IMG/VR virus record: IMGVR_UViG_3300039002_000121
Coordinates: 1 to 38,742 of that record
Source: a virus
Direction: 5' to 3' (one strand)
Length of the DNA stretch: 38,742 nt
Made by a program: the position numbers and the translations under genes. Of this stretch, positions 29,838 to 36,300 are shown one piece after another. Below the pieces are notes generated by a model. The model worked only from the letters and a program-made list of their open reading frames with translations. It ran no database searches and was not told the origin of the DNA. How positions within the stretch are numbered: position 1 is the first letter of the stretch; every line of letters begins with the position of its first letter.

Positions 29838-31927
29838 CAGCCACGTCCTTTCGACCAATTTCGTGGGCTGCCGCCGCTCACGCGCACGAGCTGCCCGCGG
29901 CCGTTCCCCCAGGTCGAGCCACCGTGCTCGGCGCGACGACGCGCCGAGCGTACGGAACGGTCGTCGAACTTGTCGGTGTAGCCGGCGCGCTGAATGTTCC
30001 GGTGGAGATGGACAACGATCCGCGCGAGGTCGTCCGAGTGCTGACCACGTACCTCACCCTTGTGCGGGTTGTGGACCTTCTTCGTGTCCGGGTCGCACTG
30101 GAGCTCGACGAGCTCGGAGATGATCGCCGACTCGGGCTGGAGGAGGTTCTGCGCCTTCGTCCACTCGAACGGGACGCGCCAGCTGCCATCGGCATCGGTC
30201 TTCACGTCCTCCGCTGCGGGCGGAAGCATCTTCATCCGCCCTTCGAAGCAGTTCACGTTCCAGTCGAGGAAGTCCTGGTTCGAGAGCGCCTCCTGCTCGG
30301 CTGGGATACCGAGGTCGCGGATCTTCTGGATGAGCTGCACCGAGTTCCAATGGTCAAACCACGCGAACGAGGTGAACTGGAACTTCTTGAGCTCGACCAT
30401 CAAGTCGAAGACCGAGTCGAACCACACCTCAAGTCCCTGCTCGGGCACGATGCGGAAGACCCAGTCGATGACCGTAGCGAGGCGCTCTTCACGCTCTTCG
30501 GTGAGCCGCCACTCTCCGTGTCCGCAGATGCCGGTGAAGCAGTCGAAGTTCTTGCCGGCGTCGAAGACGACTTGGCGGCCAACGCGCCGGTCGAACATGC
30601 GGTCGGCGTTCTTGAGCCGGACGCCGATGTAGCGCTGTCCAAGCGGGTCGTTCCGGTAGAAGTACTCGAAGCGCGCCCGTGGCCGAAGCGCCTTGTCGAT
30701 GGTGATCGCCGTCCAGCGTGCCTCGTCGTGGACGAGTGGGAACTCGGCTCCGGGCGGGTCCGCACCGAAGTCGCGCGCGGCGCCGATGGGGTCCTTCTTG
30801 AAGTCGAGCTCGAAGTTCTCGCGCGGCTCGCGCGGGTTGAAGTCCCACGTCGCATAGTGGCGCGCGTACATCCCAGGGATCTCGTCCGACTGCCGGTAGA
30901 GCTCGAGCGTCTTGCCGGTCCGCGAGCGCGGCGAGGAGAGCGAGATCATCGAGCCGAACCACGGCATGCACCCGTTCAGCTTCGCGCTCGAACGGATGGT
31001 GTGGAGCTGACCTTCGATGGTTCGGTAGACCTCCGTCGCCGAGATGCGGCTCTCGCCCTCCATCAGGTAGTCGAGCTCATCGACGATGCCGTGGACACGC
31101 GTACGACCGACCTGACCCGAGCTGTTCGACGTCAGGTTCGCGATGACGAGCCGGATGTTCGGGTGCTCGTTGGTGATGCGCTTCGACTCCTCGGAGTAGC
31201 GCCAGGGCTTCATCTTCCGCGCCGGCGGGAGCTGGTTCTTCTCTTCGTCGCCGACCCACGAGACGTACTGGTGGAACCAGGGCGCGTTCCGCCGGTAGCC
31301 AGTATACTTCGCCCAGACGGTGTCTTGACCCGCGACTTCGGTCGAGGCGAGGAACGTCATCTCGAACTGCTCGGCCGGTGTGATCCCGAAGTAGCCGTGG
31401 ATGCCGCCCGGGTACGTGTGTCCGAGGACGAGCCAGACGTGCTCGAAGTAGGTCGCGATGAGCGCCGCCGTGATCGACTTGCCGCTGCGCTTTCCGGCGG
31501 CGACGTGGAGTTGGTTGTTTCCTTCGAAGAAGCCGTCTTCGATCAGCTCGGAGCGTGTAATGCCGCACTTCGGGCAGGTGTCTTCGAGGTTGTCCTGGTC
31601 CCAGACCAGCAGGACTTCGGACTCGAGGTATGTTCGGCTCCGGCCCCAGCAGTCGCCGGGTTGTCCAGGTTCGATGCCGCCTGGGTTACACACCGGACAA
31701 CGGAGCTCGAAGTAATTCCGGATGATCTCGTAGCTTCGCTGAAACTGGTAGAGGTCCGGCGCGTTCACGTACTCGTAACTCACGCACCACTCGATGGCGT
31801 TCGGCGCCATTTTCATGATGCGCTGCGCAGCTTCATTCAGGCGGACGGGGGCCTTTCCGGCATCACGGTTCGCGAAGTTGGCCTCGAGGATAGGGCCAAG
31901 ATTCAGCTCGAGTCCGGCAGCCGTCAT
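29834..31927 (-). CDS. terL: Terminase large subunit
   Basis: 697 residues from ATG at 31927 (ATGA overlap with the upstream stop). The ATPase domain has Walker A GKRSGKS (145-151), Walker B IVDEL (281-285) and a coupling motif around ISLSSPRS (329-336). The nuclease domain has acidic residues D456 (VVFDAG), D504 (VWFDSVFD) and SDDLAR (631-636), the usual RNase H-like trio. It packages DNA into the prohead at the portal and cuts the concatemer. An insertion between the N-terminus and Walker A holds CPVC (77-80) and CPKC (118-121), a likely zinc ribbon. The C-terminal ~50 residues are Arg/Gly-rich. No obvious small terminase is adjacent. Confidence 0.93.
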   Translation of the reverse strand: MTAAGLELNLGPILEANFANRDAGKAPVRLNEAAQRIMKMAPNAIEWCVSYEYVNAPDLYQFQRSYEIIRNYFELRCPVCNPGGIEPGQPGDCWGRSRTYLESEVLLVWDQDNLEDTCPKCGITRSELIEDGFFEGNNQLHVAAGKRSGKSITAALIATYFEHVWLVLGHTYPGGIHGYFGITPAEQFEMTFLASTEVAGQDTVWAKYTGYRRNAPWFHQYVSWVGDEEKNQLPPARKMKPWRYSEESKRITNEHPNIRLVIANLTSNSSGQVGRTRVHGIVDELDYLMEGESRISATEVYRTIEGQLHTIRSSAKLNGCMPWFGSMISLSSPRSRTGKTLELYRQSDEIPGMYARHYATWDFNPREPRENFELDFKKDPIGAARDFGADPPGAEFPLVHDEARWTAITIDKALRPRARFEYFYRNDPLGQRYIGVRLKNADRMFDRRVGRQVVFDAGKNFDCFTGICGHGEWRLTEEREERLATVIDWVFRIVPEQGLEVWFDSVFDLMVELKKFQFTSFAWFDHWNSVQLIQKIRDLGIPAEQEALSNQDFLDWNVNCFEGRMKMLPPAAEDVKTDADGSWRVPFEWTKAQNLLQPESAIISELVELQCDPDTKKVHNPHKGEVRGQHSDDLARIVVHLHRNIQRAGYTDKFDDRSVRSARRRAEHGGSTWGNGRGQLVRVSGGSPRNWSKGRGW

Positions 31928-32871
31928 GCTTTCGAGATCAGGTCTCCTCTCACGCGAGCGGTGAAGCTCACCTCTGGGAAGTACACGTAGTAGTACCGAC
32001 CGTCGCCCTCCATGTCGCGCTGGACTTGGCCCTTCGTACCCTTTGTGAGGTGCCAGCGGAAGCCGTCGCGCCCAGGGATGTCGACCCCCTTCTTGAGCTT
32101 CACGTTGTCGCCGGCCTGGATCTTCTCTGGCGGCATCTCCGCGCGGTCGAGGTGGTCGGGTGCTTCATCGCGCATCGCCTGAACGAGCGGACGCAGCGGC
32201 TCGACATAGTTGTTCTGAATTGCCGAGCGGATGAGCTGCCCCTTGATCTGCTTGTTGATGGGCGACAGGCCGAACATGCCCGGCCGAACGATGGGAACGG
32301 TCTTCGGCGCTTGCCGTTGGTCGGGCGGGGGCGAGTACATCGTCTCGCGCTGTGGGATCTCGGCGTTGAAGGTACCCATCTTGATCAGGTCGTCGAAGGT
32401 CGACTGGCACATGACCCGCTGAACGCCGCGGTCGATGAGGAACGCCGGCTCGAGGACGTGGCCGTTGATGACCCGAACCGGCACGTAGAGGAAGCGGTCG
32501 ACACCTGAGAGCGTACGGAAGGACATCTCGACCACGACCTCGCCATCATCCATCTGGTGCGGGCCGCGGCCCGAGTAGCGCTGCATCCCGATGAAGCGTG
32601 TCCTCACTTCGACTGGGATGGAGTACTCGGCGATGGCATTCCGCACGGCGAGGATGGCCGCCTGGCCAGGATGCTGGAGGCCGACCGGAAAGCCACCTTC
32701 CTCTTGCGGGTCGTGCGGCTCGAGCGCCCACGACAGCTGAGCTGCCCGGGACCCGGCGAGCGCCTCGCCGATGCGCGAGAACGCAGCGAGTCGCTGTGCG
32801 CGATGCGCCTGCCGCTGCGCGATGCGCGCGGGGCTCTGGTTGATCGCGTTGACCCAGCTCATGAAGTCCAT
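31924..32871 (-). CDS. Protein upstream of the terminase, 315 residues, unknown
   Basis: Starts at ATG 32871 (MDFMSWVNAINQSPARIAQRQ), with GGAGGT four bases upstream. A much longer upstream extension of the same frame is rejected because it lies inside the DUF192 gene. The first 60 residues are helical and basic. The middle is beta (EYSIPVEVRTRFIGMQRY, EVVVEMSFRTLSGVDRFLYVPVRV). The C-terminus has a KOW/SH3-like look (AGDNVKLKKGVDIPG, KGTKGQVQRDMEGD, YYYVYFPEVSFTARVRGDL). Coupled to terL by ATGA. It might assist packaging, but no family was recognised. Confidence 0.72.
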   Translation of the reverse strand: MDFMSWVNAINQSPARIAQRQAHRAQRLAAFSRIGEALAGSRAAQLSWALEPHDPQEEGGFPVGLQHPGQAAILAVRNAIAEYSIPVEVRTRFIGMQRYSGRGPHQMDDGEVVVEMSFRTLSGVDRFLYVPVRVINGHVLEPAFLIDRGVQRVMCQSTFDDLIKMGTFNAEIPQRETMYSPPPDQRQAPKTVPIVRPGMFGLSPINKQIKGQLIRSAIQNNYVEPLRPLVQAMRDEAPDHLDRAEMPPEKIQAGDNVKLKKGVDIPGRDGFRWHLTKGTKGQVQRDMEGDGRYYYVYFPEVSFTARVRGDLISKA

Positions 32872-32873
32872 GA

Positions 32874-33884
32874 CTACCTCCACGCGGCCGCGACGCCGCG
32901 ACCTCGGAACAGAATGATCGAGTGGCCCATCACGCGACCGACGTCGGCGAGCCCGGCCAGAACGAGGCCGTCGGCGAGCGATTGGAGCCCGTCGACCGAC
33001 CCGACCTCGCGCACGGCAGCCTGTCGCGTCTCGGCGTCGAGACCGAGCGTCTGAAGCCACCTGCTGACGTCGGCCTGTGTGACGACTGCGCTCTCGGTAG
33101 CACCTGCGTTCAGGAGGTCGGGCTGCCACTCGAGCGCCCAGCTGCCGGTCGCTTGCGCGCGAGCCATCGCCTCGACGATGCCAGCGACGTAGCGCCCCAT
33201 GTCCCGTACTTGCGCACGCACTACGCGACTCCGTCGCTCCGTCGCGCGCGCCATCATGCGGACGTTCGGGCCGACGATGTCCTCGAGGCCTTCGCTTGGT
33301 TGGTAGCCGAACTGCTCGGCGTAGCCGTCCGAAGGCTGGTCCATCGCCTCCGGAAAGGCTTCGTCCGGGAGCCGGTGCTCGCGGAAGCGCTCTTCTGGCG
33401 GGATGTCCTCGTGCGGGACTTCGGTTCCCGGCATCGGCTCCTTCGAGTAGTAACTGTCGATGAGCGGCGCGTCCGCTTCGGTAATATTCCGGAGCAGGTT
33501 GTAGGTCTGCGCCGAGAGGCGCCGACCCGCGACGCTCACGTGCTGCCCGATGTCGACGCTGTTTCGGACGCAGAAGCCGCCCGGGACTTCGATGACGGCC
33601 GCTGTCGCAGCGTGCGACCATCGCGCTTGGCCACCCGGCAGCGCCGCGTGGACGATCTTTCTGATAACGCCGTCGGCGCCTGCGAACAGGAGGTCGATGG
33701 GGAAGTCGACTTGCCCCATGTGGAACGTGGCCGCACGCGCAGGTGAGAACGGAAAGAGCATGCCCTCTCCGTCGTAGAGAGGGGCATGCTCCTGGAGGCC
33801 GCGCGCCTGCTCGGCGGCGGTACGCGCCACTTCACAGACGAGGCGCGTCCGCCCGCCGAGGTTCACCAGCACGCGCGGCAGCAT
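32874..33884 (-). CDS. DUF192-domain protein
   Basis: 336 residues from ATG at 33884. Residues ~15-120 match the DUF192 pattern: CEVARTAAEQARGLQ, EGMLFPFSPARAATFHMGQVDFPIDLLFAGADGVIRKI, and VIEVPGGF. DUF192 is a small, widespread beta fold of unknown biochemical role that is sometimes exported; here there is no signal peptide. The remaining ~210 residues are unrelated: an acidic stretch (VPHEDIPPEERFREHRLPDE) and a helical C-terminus (TQADVSRWLQTLGLDAETRQ onwards). The fusion in a phage packaging operon suggests a virion or assembly role. The ribosome site is weak, so a nearby alternative start remains possible. Confidence 0.72.
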   Translation of the reverse strand: MLPRVLVNLGGRTRLVCEVARTAAEQARGLQEHAPLYDGEGMLFPFSPARAATFHMGQVDFPIDLLFAGADGVIRKIVHAALPGGQARWSHAATAAVIEVPGGFCVRNSVDIGQHVSVAGRRLSAQTYNLLRNITEADAPLIDSYYSKEPMPGTEVPHEDIPPEERFREHRLPDEAFPEAMDQPSDGYAEQFGYQPSEGLEDIVGPNVRMMARATERRSRVVRAQVRDMGRYVAGIVEAMARAQATGSWALEWQPDLLNAGATESAVVTQADVSRWLQTLGLDAETRQAAVREVGSVDGLQSLADGLVLAGLADVGRVMGHSIILFRGRGVAAAWR

Positions 33885-33899
33885 CCACTACCGTCCGTC

Positions 33900-34580
33900 C
33901 TAGCTGACGCGGGCGAACTCGATGATCATCCAGAGCTCGGCCGTGCCTGCGGTGAGGTGCGCGTAGAGCGAGCTGTTCTTCGCGAGCGCCGGCACAACAC
34001 CGTTGCCGGCGGTCTGACCGGTACCGGCATCGCGTACGCGCGCAGCAGCCGCTGTCGACATCGCCGTGGTCAGCTGGTTGCCGGCTCCTGCAGCCTGGTC
34101 GAACAGCGCGACGGTACCTGCAGCGGCGGTCTTCACCATGATCTGGGCGTCGGTCAGGTCCGCCGCGAACGGGAAGTTCGCAAGGTAGAGCGGGACGTCG
34201 CGAGCGCCGGCTCCGCCGGCCGGGATGTGGACGAACAGCCGCGGCGAGGACGAATCCATGCCGGTCGCATCGATGACCGCTCCGACGTCGGCGCCTGGAA
34301 TGTCGGCCGTGCCGCGAACGACCTGGATGGTGATCTTCGGCGACAAGAGCTTCGACGTCGGGTCGACCCAGTTCAGGAGCTGCTGGACCTGCGGGTTGGT
34401 CTGGAGCTGGCTCAGCGATACGATAGCGCCGACGTCGATCTGGTCGGCCGGAAGCCCGTTCGACTTGAACGTCCCTTGCGGTCCGAGCAGCGCACGGATC
34501 GGCCGGTTCGGCTGGAACACGACATCGATGGAGAGCGGGTTCGGGGTGATGTTCTTGATCAGGATGCTTGCGTTGCTCAC
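33900..34580 (-). CDS. Beta-rich protein, 226 residues, unknown
   Basis: GTG at 34580 overlaps the preceding stop as GTGA, with AGAGGAG seven bases upstream. The N-terminus SNASILIKNITPNPLSIDVVFQPN and later strands (KITIQVVRGT, RLFVHIPAGGAGARDVPLYLANFPF) suggest a beta-sandwich. The C-terminal third is Ala/Gly/Thr-rich and ends AELWMIIEFARVS. It resembles head decoration or tail structural proteins in style, but no family was recognised. It is likely a virion component because the whole block is structural. Confidence 0.66.
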   Translation of the reverse strand: MSNASILIKNITPNPLSIDVVFQPNRPIRALLGPQGTFKSNGLPADQIDVGAIVSLSQLQTNPQVQQLLNWVDPTSKLLSPKITIQVVRGTADIPGADVGAVIDATGMDSSSPRLFVHIPAGGAGARDVPLYLANFPFAADLTDAQIMVKTAAAGTVALFDQAAGAGNQLTTAMSTAAAARVRDAGTGQTAGNGVVPALAKNSSLYAHLTAGTAELWMIIEFARVS

Positions 34581-34888
34581 GTTGGCTCCTCTTGCTTGGA
34601 TTGCGCGCCGATGAAGGCGCCGAGTTCAGGGTTATAGAAGTAACGTCCACCCTTTTCGGTGATGTACTTCTTGCTGAGCCCGGTCATGAGCGTCTGATAC
34701 TCCCGACGCGCTTCTCCGAGCTTCATGAGGATCTCGGTCCTCGTCCGGTGATGTCGCTCTTCTTCCTCACCGAGGAGTTGCTGCCACGACCCGACCTCGC
34801 GGGCCTTCTCCCCGGCGACCTTCGCGTCACCCTCGTCGACCTGGATGACCTTTTGGTTCGGATTCTGGATCGGCAGGACGTTAGTCAT
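34577..34888 (-). CDS. Small helical protein, 103 residues, unknown
   Basis: ATG at 34888 (MTNVLPIQNPNQKVIQVDEGD) has a perfect GGAGG five bases upstream. The centre (GSWQQLLGEEEERHHRTRTE then ILMKLGEARREYQTLMTGL) is a charged helix likely to form a coiled coil. It ends YFYNPELGAFIGAQ and an acidic tail. It is coupled to the next gene by GTGA. Function unknown. Confidence 0.66.
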   Translation of the reverse strand: MTNVLPIQNPNQKVIQVDEGDAKVAGEKAREVGSWQQLLGEEEERHHRTRTEILMKLGEARREYQTLMTGLSKKYITEKGGRYFYNPELGAFIGAQSKQEEPT

Positions 34889-34897
34889 CTCTTCCTC

Positions 34898-35629
34898 CTA
34901 GTTCAGCTTGTACTGGTTGCGAGACCGTTCGATGGCCTGCTTCGCAGCGTTTTCGAACAAGGGGAAGAGTTCGCCGCCGAGTAACTTGTCGACTCGCTCG
35001 GCGACGACGGTGGGGTCCTCCCCTCGAGCAAGACGGTCGCGAATGTCGCGAAGCGTATAACCGAGGGGCTCAGAAAGGAAGGCGACAAACTGTTCGGTGT
35101 GGCGGACCAACACGACCGAGAACAGCTTCTCGCTGTTCCGCATGTCGGCCAGGGTCTTGAGCATGTTCCGAAGCTCGGAAGCGAGCTTGAGGAGCATGAC
35201 CAGCGAGTAAGCTGAGGTCTTCTCGTCGTTCTCCTCGCGGTCGGCAAACTCATGCTTGACCTGAGTGAAGATCTTCCGGAAGTCGGCGTACAAGCCGCGG
35301 AGCTCGATGTAGTCGCTCTCGTAGTCGTCGCCGGCTTTGGCGAGCGCTTCTTCCTGCTTTCGCTCCTTCTCGGCGCGTCCCGCCGCGCAGTGCGCGCTGT
35401 AGTGCCGAACGACAGCCTGCCGCGTCGGCTCATCCTCACGAGCTTCCTTGAAGAGCGGGGCGAGCTTCGCTTGAAGCGGACGCCCGGACAGCCCCTGTTT
35501 GTGGAGCTGGTCGATGACCCAGAGGAGCTTCGGGTTCACGCGCGCGAGCTGGCACAGCTTGCACTGGCTGTTTGGGTGCGTGAGCTCGGGGAAGGTGAAC
35601 TTCTCCGGGATCTGGATCGGCGCGTTCAG
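34898..35629 (-). CDS. Helical protein with Cys/His cluster, CTG start proposed (small-terminase-like candidate)
   Basis: I place the start at CTG 35629, which overlaps the preceding stop as CTGA and has AAAGGGG eight bases upstream, giving 243 residues. The nearest GTG (35539) would cut off IPEKFTFPELTHPNSQCKLC, which looks like genuine protein with C23 and C26. The next part (NPKLLWVIDQLHKQGLSGRPLQ and RQAVVRHYSAHCAAG) has the helix-turn-helix-like layout, ending in a HxxHC motif, that I associate with phage DNA-binding regulators and small-terminase-type proteins. The rest is long helices. A packaging role would suit its position upstream of terL but is inference. CTG starts are rare, so this needs experimental support. 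Confidence 0.62.
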   Translation of the reverse strand: MNAPIQIPEKFTFPELTHPNSQCKLCQLARVNPKLLWVIDQLHKQGLSGRPLQAKLAPLFKEAREDEPTRQAVVRHYSAHCAAGRAEKERKQEEALAKAGDDYESDYIELRGLYADFRKIFTQVKHEFADREENDEKTSAYSLVMLLKLASELRNMLKTLADMRNSEKLFSVVLVRHTEQFVAFLSEPLGYTLRDIRDRLARGEDPTVVAERVDKLLGGELFPLFENAAKQAIERSRNQYKLN

Positions 35630-36300
35630 GTGCTCATCCCCTTTCGGATCTTCTTGAGGACGGCCGTCTTCGACGGCGCGCCACTCACGTCGATGTTGCG
35701 TTCGGCGGCGAAGGCCTGGAGGTCATCGAGCGACCAGTCCATCGACGGTTCCTTCGAACGCGCAGGAGCAGCCTCGGCTGCCTTGGGCGCTTCGACAGGC
35801 TCCGGCTCGGCCGGCTCTTCGGCGCGCGACATCGTCGCCGCCTTCACAGGCGCGTCGAGCGGCGAGAACGTCCGCTTGGGCGTGTCCGGTGGCAGACCGA
35901 CCGCAACGGGGTCGATGCCGGCTGGGATCGCGCCTGGCGGGTCGGGCGGATTCAGCGCGGCAGTCTTTGCCTTCGCATCGGCGAATTCCGCAGCGCGCCG
36001 TTCGTCGGCGGCCTTCTCGGCGTCGCCTGGCGGGAACTCGCGGATGAGGACGCGGTTGGCGCGCTTGTGGTGCGAGACCTCGTGCGACGCCTCGATGATG
36101 CCCTTCGCTTCCGCGAGGTCGACGCCGAGCTCTTTGCACACGTCGTAGTACCGCCCGGCCGGGATGACGACCGGGAGGAGCGATACGCCGCGGCGAAGGC
36201 GCGGCGCCGTCTTCGGCGCGGAGACTGCCAGGTGGAGCGAGATCTGGCTCCCGCCTGGGTCGACGTTGTGAATGCGGACGGTCTTAGGAGAGTGGGTCAT
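35626..36300 (-). CDS. Protein with C-terminal HeH/SAP-like motif
   Basis: 224 residues from ATG at 36300 (MTHSPKTVRIHNVDPGGSQIS); a longer frame to 36411 is low-complexity and rejected. The N-terminal ~95 residues look folded (VVIPAGRYYDVCKELGVDLAE). A Pro/Ala/Glu-rich linker spans about 95-186. The last ~35 residues (MDWSLDDLQAFAAERNIDVS then KTAVLKKIRKGM) form a helix-extended-loop-helix or SAP-like motif, a small nucleic-acid- or protein-binding element common in phage structural proteins. It overlaps the upstream gene by 17 bases and the downstream one by CTGA. Confidence 0.7.
   Translation of the reverse strand: MTHSPKTVRIHNVDPGGSQISLHLAVSAPKTAPRLRRGVSLLPVVIPAGRYYDVCKELGVDLAEAKGIIEASHEVSHHKRANRVLIREFPPGDAEKAADERRAAEFADAKAKTAALNPPDPPGAIPAGIDPVAVGLPPDTPKRTFSPLDAPVKAATMSRAEEPAEPEPVEAPKAAEAAPARSKEPSMDWSLDDLQAFAAERNIDVSGAPSKTAVLKKIRKGMST

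Noticed and set aside
29801-31990. Long plus-strand frame opposite the terminase
   Set aside because: The terminase on the minus strand has all catalytic motifs; the antisense frame is a GC-content shadow.
31924-33621. 565-codon version of the gene upstream of the terminase
   Set aside because: The first ~250 codons lie inside the DUF192 gene in another frame and are Arg-rich; ATG 32871 has a strong GGAGGT.
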